Assembly: GCA_035315885.1 (NCBI GenBank)
Contig: DATFXM010000049.1
Location: forward strand, 1 to 64,000
Source: DATFXM01 sp035315885
GTDB taxonomy: Bacteria > Acidobacteriota > Blastocatellia > UBA7656
DNA length: 64,000 bases
Direction of reading: 5' to 3'
In this document: in pieces, positions 16,652 through 24,862 of the stretch
Layout: the number at the start of each line of letters is the position of its first letter
Position numbering within the stretch: the first letter of the stretch is position 1
Made by a program: the position numbers and the translations under genes
Notes under the pieces: generated by a model
Told to the model about the DNA's origin: nothing
What the model saw: only the letters and a program-made list of their open reading frames with translations
Database searches by the model: none

Positions 16652-17233
16652 ATGAAAGTCATCGCAGGGCTCGGCAATCCCGGGCCGGAGTACGAGACAA
16701 CGCGACACAACTTCGGCTTTATGCTGATTGATCGCTTGCTCGAACGCGCGGGTGGACGCGGCAGATATCGGCGGGAGTCACAGGCGGCGATCTCGGAAGC
16801 AACGCTGGCAGGTCAGCGGGTATTGCTCGTGAAGCCGCAGACGTTCATGAATTTGAGCGGCGACTCGGTCAGGCCGTTGCTTGAGCGTTACGGTGACGGA
16901 CAGCCTGCGAACCTGATTGTTGCGCTGGATGAAGTCGCGCTTCCACTGGGAATGATTCGAGTGAGACCGCGCGGAAGCGCTGGAGGCCAGAAAGGCCTGA
17001 AATCGATCATTGAACGACTGGGAACGCCGGAGTTCGCGAGGATAAGGCTTGGAGCCGGTCCGGACCATCCGGTCGCCGACCTCTCCAGCTTCGTGCTCTC
17101 GCCGGTGCCGCGTCGCGATCGGGAGCTTCTGGATCAGATGCTTGACCGGGCTGCTGATGCGATCGAGGTAATGTTGACCGAGGGTGTAGAACGCGCGATG
17201 GCCATGTACAACGAGCGCGTTCGAGTAGCTTAG
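16652..17233 (+). CDS. pth: Peptidyl-tRNA hydrolase
   Basis: A 193-residue cytosolic enzyme that frees tRNAs from peptidyl-tRNAs dropped by ribosomes. Family features: GLGNPGPEYETTRHNFGFM, with the substrate-binding Asn9 and catalytic His19; KPQTFMNLSGDSV; ALDEVALPLGMIRVRPRGSAGGQKGLKSI, with the active-site Asp; and FARIRLGAGP. The length matches bacterial Pth. It follows rplY by 44 bases, the usual order, so the two genes probably share a transcript. Confidence 0.96.
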   Translation: MKVIAGLGNPGPEYETTRHNFGFMLIDRLLERAGGRGRYRRESQAAISEATLAGQRVLLVKPQTFMNLSGDSVRPLLERYGDGQPANLIVALDEVALPLGMIRVRPRGSAGGQKGLKSIIERLGTPEFARIRLGAGPDHPVADLSSFVLSPVPRRDRELLDQMLDRAADAIEVMLTEGVERAMAMYNERVRVA

Positions 17234-17236
17234 AAG

Positions 17237-17300
17237 TTGTGAGTACCGAGTTCTGAGTTCTGAGTGCTACCTGAAGAGATTGAGGACTCTACTCAGAACA
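17237..17300. repeat. CTGAGTN heptamer repeat after pth
   Basis: GAGTACCGAGTTCTGAGTTCTGAGTG-type words just after the pth stop face a short ACTCAGAACA arm near 17291. The block lies between pth and the rpsF leader and may end the pth message. Confidence 0.8.
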
Positions 17301-17335
17301 CAAAGCTGTTCTTTTACAAAAGGGGTTCGTGTTGA

Positions 17336-17401
17336 ATCTCCTTGCTCTGACCTTGGGTCAGGGCTTTGGCGCCTTCGGGCGAATTAAATCCACAAGGAGG
17401 A
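17336..17401 (+). promoter_or_regulatory. Likely S6:S18 autoregulatory leader of rpsF
   Basis: CTCCTTG (17338-17344) pairs perfectly with CAAGGAG (17393-17399), which is the rpsF ribosome site, so folding would hide it. Inside the stem are CTGACC-TTG-GGTCAG (17347-17361) and a CGCC-TTCG-GGCG tetraloop hairpin (17370-17381). In several bacteria S6:S18 binds a structured leader of its own mRNA; position and a masked ribosome site fit that. I have not matched it to the published consensus. Confidence 0.55.
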
Positions 17402-17410
17402 TAACTCTCG

Positions 17411-17851
17411 ATGAGAGTTTACGAAGTGTTGTTTATCGTCGCTCCAAACACGGAAGAGAGCGACATCGAAGGTCTGATCACTCAATTGAGTGACGTCATC
17501 AAGAACCAGGGGGCGCAGGTCGCAAAAGTCGATCGCATAGGGCGCCGCCGCCTGGCCTACCAAATCCAGAAATACAACGAAGGCTACTACGTGGTCCTGA
17601 CCGTTGAGGGCTCGGGTGCTGAAATCGCCGAAGTCGAACGCCGCATGCGCGTAACCGATTCGGTGATTCGGTACATCACTGTGCGCATTGACGAGGACTT
17701 GAAGAGGGCCGAGAAGATCAAGGCCCGACGTATGGCGCACGCAGCAGCTAGCGCCCGGCGGGGTGGTGGTGGTGGTGGTGGTCGAAGCCGCCGGCCGGAA
17801 CCGCCGATGCCAGTCGCACAACAGGATTCAAGCGCGCGGGAGGAGGAATAA
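17411..17851 (+). CDS. rpsF: 30S ribosomal protein S6
   Basis: A 146-residue S6, which binds 16S rRNA with S18 in the platform of the small subunit. The conserved core (residues 1-100) includes YEVLFIVAPNTEE, the KVDRIGRRRLAYQIQKYNEGYYV strand pair and RRMRVTDSVIRYITVRID. The C-terminal extension of about 45 residues is unusual: basic and Ala-rich, with seven consecutive glycines encoded by seven identical GGT codons (17762-17782), then a Pro/Arg tail. A strong AAGGAGG ribosome site lies upstream. The stop is immediately followed by the rpsR start. Confidence 0.96.
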   Translation: MRVYEVLFIVAPNTEESDIEGLITQLSDVIKNQGAQVAKVDRIGRRRLAYQIQKYNEGYYVVLTVEGSGAEIAEVERRMRVTDSVIRYITVRIDEDLKRAEKIKARRMAHAAASARRGGGGGGGRSRRPEPPMPVAQQDSSAREEE

Positions 17852-18127
17852 ATGAGCGAGCAAAGAGAGCAACCCAGACGTGATGACAGGGAAAGACGCG
17901 GCGGAGGACGAAGGTTCGTGCGGGCGCGAAAATCGTGCAAGCTCTGCGCTGAGCGCGTTGACTACGTCGATTATAAGGACACGCGAATGCTGGGCGGGTT
18001 TGTTCCGGAGCGTGGAAAGATTCTGCCGCGACGGATTTCAGGAACCTGCGCGCCGCATCAGCGAATGCTGGCGGTGGCGATCAAGAGGGCACGCAACGCT
18101 GCGTTCCTGCCCTTCGCGGCCGACTAA
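17852..18127 (+). CDS. rpsR: 30S ribosomal protein S18
   Basis: A 91-residue S18, partner of S6 on the 30S platform. The conserved body is RKSCKLCAERVDYVDYKD, then LGGFVPERGKILPRRISGTCAPHQRMLAVAIKRARNAAFLPF. It keeps the Cys pair CKLC and a third Cys (GTC), as in zinc-type S18. The first 25 residues are a charged Arg/Glu/Gly tail. GGAGGAGG at the end of rpsF serves as the ribosome site, and the two genes abut with no gap, as expected for proteins made in equal amounts. Confidence 0.97.
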   Translation: MSEQREQPRRDDRERRGGGRRFVRARKSCKLCAERVDYVDYKDTRMLGGFVPERGKILPRRISGTCAPHQRMLAVAIKRARNAAFLPFAAD

Positions 18128-18169
18128 CGGAAATCTGCGACTGACTGAACAAATCAAGGAAATCAGCAA

Positions 18170-18787
18170 ATGGCACACATGGATGTTTTGCTTTGTGAAG
18201 ACGTGGAGAAGCTCGGCAACCGAGGACAGGTGGTGAGGGTGCGTGCCGGGTACGGAAGAAACTACCTTTTACCGCGACGCCTCGCCATCGAAGCAAGCGC
18301 CGGCAACAAGCGGATGATCGATGAACAGCGCCGCGTACTCGCCAAACGTGAGCAGCGCGAGCGCGTTTCAGCCCAGAGTGAGGCCGAGAAGCTGAACGGG
18401 TTGGAGCTGCGATTTGAGCGCCGCGTCGGCGAGCACGGTCAGCTCTACGGCTCGGTGACTGCGATGGACATCGAGAAGGCTCTCAAAGAACAGGGCATCA
18501 GCATCGAACGGCGCCGCATAAGCCTGCGTGATCACATCAAAGAGGTGGGAGACTACGAAGTCACCATTAAGCTTCACCGAGACGTTGCGCCGGTATTGAA
18601 AGTTGCGGTTCGCTCCGAGGGCGCACCGGAGACTACGCAAGCCGCCGAAGCTCCAGCCGCAGAAGCTCCAGCAGCAGAAGCTCCAGCCGCGGAAGCTCCA
18701 GCCGCGCAGGAGACGGCCGCCACCGTGGAAATGGCTCCAGAAGCCGAGGAGACGGTCAGCGAAACCATTGAAGAAACTGAGGCTTGA
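18170..18787 (+). CDS. rplI: 50S ribosomal protein L9 with AEAPA-rich tail
   Basis: A 205-residue L9. The N-terminal rRNA-binding domain has MDVLLCEDVEKLGNRGQVVRV and GYGRNYLLPRRLA; a long connecting helix (about 42-75) and the C-terminal domain (about 80-148) with RVGEHGQLYGSVTAMDIEKAL follow. L9 usually has about 150 residues; here an extra 55-residue Ala/Glu/Pro tail contains four 15-bp repeats coding AAEAP and ends acidic. L9 bridges the base of the L1 stalk and helps keep the reading frame. It is third in the rpsF-rpsR-rplI operon. Confidence 0.96.
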   Translation: MAHMDVLLCEDVEKLGNRGQVVRVRAGYGRNYLLPRRLAIEASAGNKRMIDEQRRVLAKREQRERVSAQSEAEKLNGLELRFERRVGEHGQLYGSVTAMDIEKALKEQGISIERRRISLRDHIKEVGDYEVTIKLHRDVAPVLKVAVRSEGAPETTQAAEAPAAEAPAAEAPAAEAPAAQETAATVEMAPEAEETVSETIEETEA

Positions 18788-19066
18788 GCGAATTGAGTTG
18801 GCGCTGTGCCCGAGATGCGCGATCAAGTAACTCTCGACTTAGCGGATCGCGGATACAGGGGACAGCGTCAACTCATGCAGTGTGCGCGATAAAATTAAGA
18901 CATCGCGCTAATCGCGGGGACGTAGACTGCTGGCGGCTGGTCTGTTATCATCCGCCGCGAGACGGTCGTTCGAAGGTCGTCCAACCTGCTGTTCTGCTGT
19001 ACCATACAACGACATTAGCGAGCCGCCCGTAACCCGGGCAAGGTCGGTTATAAAGGTCGGTTATAT

Positions 19067-20410
19067 ATGATGCGAGCGGCCACCGCCGACCCCTTTTTTG
19101 AAAAGGGACTCCCCTCAAATCTCGAAGCCGAACGGTCAATACTCGGCGCTGTACTCCTGGATAACTCGGTTATAAACCAAGCCATCGAACTTCTTCGGCG
19201 AGAAGACTTCTTTCTGGATTCTCATCGCCGCATTTTTGAAAAGATGTGTGCGCTCACCGAGCGCACACAGCCGATCGACCTCATCACCCTGAGCGACGAA
19301 CTCCGCCGCGCCGCTGAGTTCGAACAAATCGGAGGAGCAACCTACATCGCGTCGCTTATCGACGGTGTACCACGCACCGACACGATCGCGCACTACGCCA
19401 AGATCGTTAAATCGAAAGCTATGCTGCGGCGCCTCATTTCGGCATCCAATCAGATCATCGCCCGGGCGATGGACGAAGAGGAAGAAGCCGAAATAATCGT
19501 GGATCAAGCCGAGCAGATGATTTTTCAGATAGCCGAAGACCGCTTGCGACAGGGGTTCCAGTACATCGGCGACGTAGCGCATCGGCGACTCGAGCAGATC
19601 GAACAGATGGCCGGACGCCCCGAGATGATCACCGGCGTCCCCACCGGCTTCACTGATTTCGATCAAATGACTTCAGGCCTTCAAAGACAAGACCTGATCA
19701 TCGTCGCCGCGCGTCCCAGCATGGGAAAGACGGCTCTGGCACTCAACATGGCTCAGTACGCGGCGAAAAACAGCGCAGTGGTCGGCATATTCTCGCTGGA
19801 GATGTCAGCGGAGTCTCTTGTTTCGAGGCTACTTTGCTCGGAAGCCAGAGTAGATGCGCATCGTTTGCGGACCGGATACCTGAATCGTGAAGAGTGGGCG
19901 CGACTCGCCGATGCATTGCGCAGGCTTTGCGAGACGCAGATCTACATCGACGACACCCCGGGAGTTGGAGTGCTTGAGATGCGAGCCAAAGCTCGCCGGC
20001 TGAAAGCGGAGCGCGGCTTGGACATGCTGGTCATCGACTATATCCAGCTGATGCAGGGTCGAGGCCGTATTGAGTCGCGGCAGCAGGAGGTATCGCAGAT
20101 ATCGCGCGACCTCAAGTCGCTTGCCAAGGAGTTGGATGTGCCGGTTGTAGCGCTGTCCCAGTTGTCGCGTGCGCCCGAGACTCGAAGCGAACATCGCCCG
20201 CAGCTCAGCGACCTGCGCGAGTCCGGCGGACTGGAGCAGGACGCCGACGTGGTCACGTTCATCTATCGCGAGGAAGTCTACAACTCCACCGAAGAGAATC
20301 GCGGTATTGCCGAGCTTATAGTCGGAAAGCAGCGAAACGGACCTACTGGTACTGTGCACCTCGCGTTCTTGAAAGAGTTCACTCGCTTTGAAAACATGTG
20401 GCGTGAGTGA
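19067..20410 (+). CDS. dnaB: Replicative DNA helicase DnaB
   Basis: A 447-residue hexameric replicative helicase that unwinds DNA 5'->3' at the fork. The N-terminal DnaG-interacting domain (about 15-120) starts LPSNLEAERSILGAVLLDN. The RecA-like domain follows a linker and has the Walker A loop RPSMGKTALALN, FSLEMS, the Walker B-type LDMLVIDYIQLM, QLSRAPE and DLRESGGLEQDADVV. There is no intein. Two adjacent ATGs compete as start, and no ribosome site is clear. A gap of about 280 bases from rplI suggests an own promoter, though the rplI-dnaB-alr order is widely conserved. Confidence 0.97.
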   Translation: MMRAATADPFFEKGLPSNLEAERSILGAVLLDNSVINQAIELLRREDFFLDSHRRIFEKMCALTERTQPIDLITLSDELRRAAEFEQIGGATYIASLIDGVPRTDTIAHYAKIVKSKAMLRRLISASNQIIARAMDEEEEAEIIVDQAEQMIFQIAEDRLRQGFQYIGDVAHRRLEQIEQMAGRPEMITGVPTGFTDFDQMTSGLQRQDLIIVAARPSMGKTALALNMAQYAAKNSAVVGIFSLEMSAESLVSRLLCSEARVDAHRLRTGYLNREEWARLADALRRLCETQIYIDDTPGVGVLEMRAKARRLKAERGLDMLVIDYIQLMQGRGRIESRQQEVSQISRDLKSLAKELDVPVVALSQLSRAPETRSEHRPQLSDLRESGGLEQDADVVTFIYREEVYNSTEENRGIAELIVGKQRNGPTGTVHLAFLKEFTRFENMWRE

Positions 20411-20437
20411 AGATGAGATGCGAACGGGTGCTGGTCG

Positions 20438-21634
20438 ATGAACGACAGTCAGTGGACTACGAATGAGGAACCGATCGAGCCGGCTCGCTCTCCGGCAGAC
20501 CTGGGACGCCCAACCTGGGCTGAAGTAAACCTCAATAATCTCCTTCACAATTTTCGCTTGATGAAGCAGCTCGCGGGCTCTTCTTGCGCGATGATGCCCG
20601 CTTTGAAGGCCGATGCCTACGGCCACGGTGCTATCGAATGCGCACTGGCGCTCGAGGACGCCGGCGCTGACTGGTTCGGCGTGGCATTGCCCGAGGAGGG
20701 GCTGAAGCTTCGACAAGCCGGCGTCACCCGGCCGATCCTGTGCCTGGGAGGCGTTTGGGCGGGTCAGGAAAACTTGTGCATAGCTGAAGCGCTTACGCCA
20801 GTGGTCTACAGGGTCGACCAGGCGGAAGCGCTTGACCGCGCGGCGAAGTCCGCGGGGACCACGATTCGGTACCACCTTAAGGTGGATACCGGCATGGGCC
20901 GGCTGGGAGTTCCGTTTCCCGATGTCCGCGATTTTCTTGAAAGAGCGAACAGGTTGTCCTCTGCTACGCTGGACGGCGTGATGACTCATCTGGCCAGCGC
21001 CGATGAGGCAGAAAAAACCGAGTACACGCTCGCGCAACTCGACCGGCTTCGAGAATCCGTGAAAATAGTTCGGCAATTCGGGCATCGCCCCGCGTGGATC
21101 CACGCGGGAAACGGGGCGGCGACTCACGCGGTTCCGCAGTGCCGGGCGGGGCTGATCAACATGGTAAGGCCCGGGGGCGTTCTCTACGGTCTTTGGCGTG
21201 ACGTGACAAATCGATCGGTAGAGCCGCTGGACTGGTGGCCGGTAATGTCTCTGCGGACGCGGATCGCGATGTTGCGGGAAGTTCCCGCCGGGACGCCTCT
21301 TGGATACGGCGGGACGTTCGTGACGGGGAGGCCGACGAAGGTTGCTACGCTGCCGATTGGGTACGAAGACGGGCTTATGAGAGCGCTATCGAATACCGGT
21401 AGGGCGCTGATAAGGGGCCGGCCGGCGCCAATCATCGGGCGCGTAAGCATGGACTTGACGCTTGTAGATGTGAGTGAGGTTCCTGGCGCAGCGCTGAGCG
21501 ATGAAGCAGTGCTGATCGGGCGTCAGGGGGTCGAGGAAATCACCGCCGAAGAGGTCGCGTCATTAGCGGGGACCATTTCTTACGAGGTGACGTGTGGCAT
21601 CAGTGATCGCGTGCCGCGAGTTTTCCTGCGCTGA
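20438..21634 (+). CDS. alr: Alanine racemase
   Basis: A 398-residue PLP enzyme that makes D-alanine for peptidoglycan. The PLP-binding lysine is Lys57 in the signature ALKADAYGHG. Other landmarks: LKVDTGMGRLG, HAGNGAATHAV, RPGGVLYGLW, the catalytic tyrosine loop GTPLGYGGTF, and IGRVSMDLTLVDVSEVPG near the C-terminal beta domain. The N-terminus carries about 25 extra residues (acidic, Pro-rich) before the usual RPTWAEVNL start, so an internal start is possible, although none is strong. It follows dnaB by 27 bases and probably shares its transcript. Confidence 0.95.
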   Translation: MNDSQWTTNEEPIEPARSPADLGRPTWAEVNLNNLLHNFRLMKQLAGSSCAMMPALKADAYGHGAIECALALEDAGADWFGVALPEEGLKLRQAGVTRPILCLGGVWAGQENLCIAEALTPVVYRVDQAEALDRAAKSAGTTIRYHLKVDTGMGRLGVPFPDVRDFLERANRLSSATLDGVMTHLASADEAEKTEYTLAQLDRLRESVKIVRQFGHRPAWIHAGNGAATHAVPQCRAGLINMVRPGGVLYGLWRDVTNRSVEPLDWWPVMSLRTRIAMLREVPAGTPLGYGGTFVTGRPTKVATLPIGYEDGLMRALSNTGRALIRGRPAPIIGRVSMDLTLVDVSEVPGAALSDEAVLIGRQGVEEITAEEVASLAGTISYEVTCGISDRVPRVFLR

Positions 21635-21639
21635 TGTGG

Positions 21640-21827
21640 GGAGGAGAGACTGGGGAGTAGAAGGGGGGAAGGGCGAATGGGCGAACGGGCGATTCGGAGA
21701 CGAGGTGACGCCGGAGACTCGGGTAGACCGGAGACGCGAAGCGTCGCCCCTTCGCCCCTTCGCGCCCTTCTGTCCTCCCCGCGTCGCTCCTCTCCGCGTC
21801 ACCGCGTCTCTACTCTCCTCACCTTGC
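21640..21827. repeat. GACGCGG/CCGCGTC word repeat with inverted arms
   Basis: The left part is purine rich (GGGGAGGAGAGACTGGGGAG, GACGAGGTGACGCCGGAGAC). The right part is its approximate complement (CCCCGCGTCGCTCCTCTCC, CGCGTCACCGCGTCTC). The block fills most of the gap between alr and the oxoamine synthase and belongs to the same family as blocks near 33.9-34.1 and 39.3 kb. No gene is seen in it. Confidence 0.8.
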
Positions 21828-21953
21828 CCTGAGGTCTTTTTCCGCTATAATCTCGGGATTGCAGGAGGTAGGAGCCGGCAGGGCCCTTGTGATTTTGGAT
21901 TCAGCGAAAGTTCCGACAGTCGTCCAATACTCGATCGCGAAGGGGTGTGCGCT

Positions 21954-23168
21954 ATGCAGCAGCGCTCGCAGTTCAGGGCGAAGGACGTATTCGAAAAGGC
22001 TGTAGGATTCACCAAGGCAGACGAGTTCCGCAGCGCCGGTCTCTATCCCTATTTCACCGAGTTCACCGGAGGTGCAGACTCGGGAGAGGCCGAGGTCAGA
22101 ATGGGCGATCGCCGAATTCTGATGTTCGGCTCTAACAATTACCTGGGGCTCACCACTCATCCTGAAGTAAAGGAAGCAGCAAAGCTCGCCATCGAGAAGT
22201 ACGGTTCGGGGTGCTCCGGATCCCGCATGCTCAACGGAACCATGGACCTGCACGTCAGGCTCGAGCAGACCTTGTCCAGATTCATGCGGCGAGACGCGGC
22301 CCTCGTTTTCGGAACCGGATTCCAGACCAATCTGGGCGCGCTGTCTACAATCGCGCAAAAGGGCGACGTCATAGTCGCCGATCGGAACATTCACGCTTCG
22401 ATTCTTGACGGGTGCCTTGCATCATTTGCGCGCACAACTCGTTTCCGGCACAACGACATGTCGGACCTCGAAAAGGTGTTGCAGGGTCTGCAACCGGACG
22501 AGGGTCGCCTGATAGTCGTGGACGGCGTCTTCTCGATGGAAGGCGACACCGCGAATTTGCCGGAGATTGTGTGGCTGGCGCGCCAATACGGCGCTCGCAT
22601 TTATGTCGACGAGGCTCATGCTATCGGAGTGCTGGGTCCAAGCGGCCGCGGTTCGGCCGAACACTATGGAGTCGAGGCGGATGTCGACATAGTGATGGGC
22701 ACGTTCTCGAAGTCTTTTGCATCGATTGGCGGGTTCATAGCCGCGCGACGCGAAGTAATCGAGTTCATAAAACACCACAGTCGCGCGTTTGTATATTCAG
22801 CATCGCTTGCGCCTGCAAACGCCGCTGCGGTTCTGAAGGCGATCGAGATAATTGAGCGGGAGCCGGAGCGCCGGCGCCAGTTGAGCGAGATGAGCGCGCT
22901 GCTGCGCCGCGAGCTCAACCGGCTCGGGTTTAAGCTTCTGGATGGATTTACCCCGGTGATACCGGTAGTGGTTGATGACGAGGAAATGGTTTGCCGGTTC
23001 TTCTGGGAGTTGATGACTGAAGGGATCTACACTAACCCGGTGCTGGCGCCCGCAGTGACCCACAGCCTGATACGAATTAGTTGCATGGCGACGCATACTT
23101 CAGAACATGCTGAGCGGTTGCTGGAGACGATGTACCGGATTGGCAGGAGATTGGAGCTGATTCATTGA
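21954..23168 (+). CDS. Alpha-oxoamine synthase (SPT/KBL/BioF family)
   Basis: A 404-residue PLP enzyme that joins an amino acid to an acyl thioester with loss of CO2. Landmarks: FGSNNYLGLTTHPEV, YGSGCSGSRMLNGTMDLH, the His that stacks on PLP in DRNIHASI, VDGVFSMEGD, YVDEAHAIGVLG and the PLP lysine Lys253 in GTFSKSF. The family includes 2-amino-3-ketobutyrate ligase, BioF, ALA synthase and serine palmitoyltransferase. The next two genes encode a ketosynthase and an acyl carrier protein, so an acyl-ACP substrate and an SPT-like lipid role are attractive inferences. I chose the ATG with AGGGG about 8 bases upstream; longer in-frame starts run into the repeat block. Confidence 0.88.
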   Translation: MQQRSQFRAKDVFEKAVGFTKADEFRSAGLYPYFTEFTGGADSGEAEVRMGDRRILMFGSNNYLGLTTHPEVKEAAKLAIEKYGSGCSGSRMLNGTMDLHVRLEQTLSRFMRRDAALVFGTGFQTNLGALSTIAQKGDVIVADRNIHASILDGCLASFARTTRFRHNDMSDLEKVLQGLQPDEGRLIVVDGVFSMEGDTANLPEIVWLARQYGARIYVDEAHAIGVLGPSGRGSAEHYGVEADVDIVMGTFSKSFASIGGFIAARREVIEFIKHHSRAFVYSASLAPANAAAVLKAIEIIEREPERRRQLSEMSALLRRELNRLGFKLLDGFTPVIPVVVDDEEMVCRFFWELMTEGIYTNPVLAPAVTHSLIRISCMATHTSEHAERLLETMYRIGRRLELIH

Positions 23169-23218
23169 ATCGTGCAGAGTGCGACGTGATGGGTGAAGAG
23201 ATGGCAGTTGGGAGCGGG

Positions 23219-23246
23219 CATCACGTTTCACGCATCGCGTTTCGCG
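23219..23246. repeat. Two 14-bp repeats abutting ketosynthase start
   Basis: CATCACGTTTCACG (23219-23232) and CATCGCGTTTCGCG (23233-23246) are adjacent, with three base differences. An opposite-sense word GCGACGTGATG lies near 23181. The second copy ends four bases before the ATG of the ketosynthase gene. Confidence 0.8.
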
Positions 23247-23250
23247 TCAT

Positions 23251-24492
23251 ATGCGCCGAGTTGCGTTAACAGGAATAGGTGTCATCGCACCGGTTGGAGT
23301 CGGCCGCGACGCGGTCTGGTCCGCGCTCATCGGCGGACAAAGCGGAATCGGACGCATTGAGGAATTCGACACAACCAATCTGAAGACCAACATCGCCGGG
23401 TTGTGCAGAGAATTCAAACCCGAATGCTTCTTTGACGAGCGGGAGCTTTCGCGCCTTGATCGCGTTTCGCAGCTCGCAGTGGCGGCGAGCGAATTGGCAG
23501 TCCGCGATGCCGGTCTTTCAAACGGCTTATTGGATTCGTATGATGCGGGTGTTGTGCTGGGCACCGGCTTTGGTGGACAGGCCTCGATCGAGGAATTTTG
23601 CGGTGCTTTCTTCGGGAACGAAAGGGCTCGCAAGTCCGCCATCGCGATTCCCAAATCGATGTACAACGCATCGTCTTCGAATATTGCGATCAGGCTCAAG
23701 ACTCGGGGACCAAACATAACAATCACTACTGCATGCTCCTCGGGTGCTAATGCAATCGGGCAGGCATTTCACCTTATCAGGTACGGTCACGCTGAACGAA
23801 TGATCGCCGGCGGGGCCGACGCTCCAGTGACGCCGGTGGTAATGGATGCGTGGAAGGAAATGCGTGTTCTTTCGACTAAGAACGATCCGCCGGAGCGTGC
23901 GTGCAAACCCTTCAGCGCCAATCGTGACGGTTTTGTGTTGGCAGAAGGTGCGGGAATTGTCGTGCTTGAGGAGATGAGTGCGGCGAGAGAGCGAGGAGCG
24001 CGGATTCTCGCGGAAGTGATGGGCTACGGTTCCACGGCGGATGCGGCGCATATAACTTTTCCCTGTCCGGAGGGCGAATCGCAGGCGATGCTTCGGGCGC
24101 TGAAGGATGCGCAGGTAGGGAGCGATGAGATCGATCACGTCAACGCTCATGGCACGGCTACACGGTTGAACGATGTTTCGGAGACCGAAGCTATCAAGCG
24201 AGTGCTTGGCAATCGGGCTTTCGAGATACCAGTCAACTCTATAAAGTCGATGATTGGTCATTCGATGGGTGCGGCGGGTGCGATCGAATTCATTGCTACA
24301 GTGCTGGCAATCACTGAACAGGTTGTGCCGCCCACGATCAACTACGAGGAAAAGGACCCGCAATGCGACCTCGACTATGTGACCGAGGGCGCGCGTCCAA
24401 TGGATGGGCGGGTTCGGATCCGCACTGCGATGTCCAACTCGTTCGGGTTTGGAGGAAACAACGCAGTTCTTGTGGTAAGAAAGTTTGAGTGA
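23251..24492 (+). CDS. Beta-ketoacyl-ACP synthase II-type ketosynthase
   Basis: A 413-residue thiolase-fold condensing enzyme of the FabF type. The active-site Cys162 lies in TTACSSGANAIGQA; the two catalytic histidines are in NAHGTATRLND and GHSMGAAGAIE; the terminal NSFGFGGNN is also present. It should extend an ACP-bound acyl chain by two carbons using malonyl-ACP. Its place between an alpha-oxoamine synthase and a dedicated ACP suggests a specialised pathway, not bulk fatty acid synthesis, but it could also be the housekeeping FabF. There is no ribosome site before the ATG because the repeat runs almost up to it. The acp start lies 16 bases after the stop. Confidence 0.9.
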   Translation: MRRVALTGIGVIAPVGVGRDAVWSALIGGQSGIGRIEEFDTTNLKTNIAGLCREFKPECFFDERELSRLDRVSQLAVAASELAVRDAGLSNGLLDSYDAGVVLGTGFGGQASIEEFCGAFFGNERARKSAIAIPKSMYNASSSNIAIRLKTRGPNITITTACSSGANAIGQAFHLIRYGHAERMIAGGADAPVTPVVMDAWKEMRVLSTKNDPPERACKPFSANRDGFVLAEGAGIVVLEEMSAARERGARILAEVMGYGSTADAAHITFPCPEGESQAMLRALKDAQVGSDEIDHVNAHGTATRLNDVSETEAIKRVLGNRAFEIPVNSIKSMIGHSMGAAGAIEFIATVLAITEQVVPPTINYEEKDPQCDLDYVTEGARPMDGRVRIRTAMSNSFGFGGNNAVLVVRKFE

Positions 24493-24508
24493 GTTCGCAA
24501 GGTGGATA

Positions 24509-24766
24509 ATGACAAGTGAAGCCGCGCAATCAATCGAGGACGTCGTCAAGAACATAATCGTTGGCGAGCTGCGGGTCGATCCGAGCCAGCTCGCTCCGGA
24601 GACCCATCTGATGAAGGATCTGGGCGCGGACTCTCTGGATGCGTTAAACATCGCGCTTCGGCTTGAAGAAGCCTTCAAGATCAAGATCCCGGACGAGGCA
24701 ATACCGCGGTTTCTCACTGTCGGAGACATCGTAAAGGGAGTACAGGAGCACCTGAAGACAAACTGA
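24509..24766 (+). CDS. Acyl carrier protein
   Basis: An 85-residue acidic four-helix carrier. Ser42 in DLGADSLD is the phosphopantetheine attachment site, within the family motif; the region LRLEEAFKIKIPDEA matches the recognition helix of FAS-type ACPs. I chose the ATG (MTSEAAQS) with AAGGTGG four bases upstream; a TTG start eight codons earlier overlaps the ketosynthase gene. It probably carries the acyl chain for the ketosynthase and oxoamine synthase encoded just before it. A perfect hairpin follows the stop. Confidence 0.93.
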   Translation: MTSEAAQSIEDVVKNIIVGELRVDPSQLAPETHLMKDLGADSLDALNIALRLEEAFKIKIPDEAIPRFLTVGDIVKGVQEHLKTN

Positions 24767-24794
24767 AAATGGATTGCCCGGATAGGAAACAGAA

Positions 24795-24821
24795 CGGCCG
24801 CGCGAGCAGATCGCGCGGCCG
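24795..24821. terminator. Perfect 11-bp hairpin between convergent genes
   Basis: CGGCCGCGCGA (24795-24805) and TCGCGCGGCCG (24811-24821) form an 11-bp perfect stem with a 5-base loop. It lies in the 96-base gap between the convergent acp and mglA genes, where a shared terminator is expected. No T tract follows on either side, so it may need Rho or act as a 3' end stabiliser. Confidence 0.65.
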
Positions 24822-24862
24822 TGGTGATCTTCAGGGATGATCTTCAGTGTTGGATAATCGTG

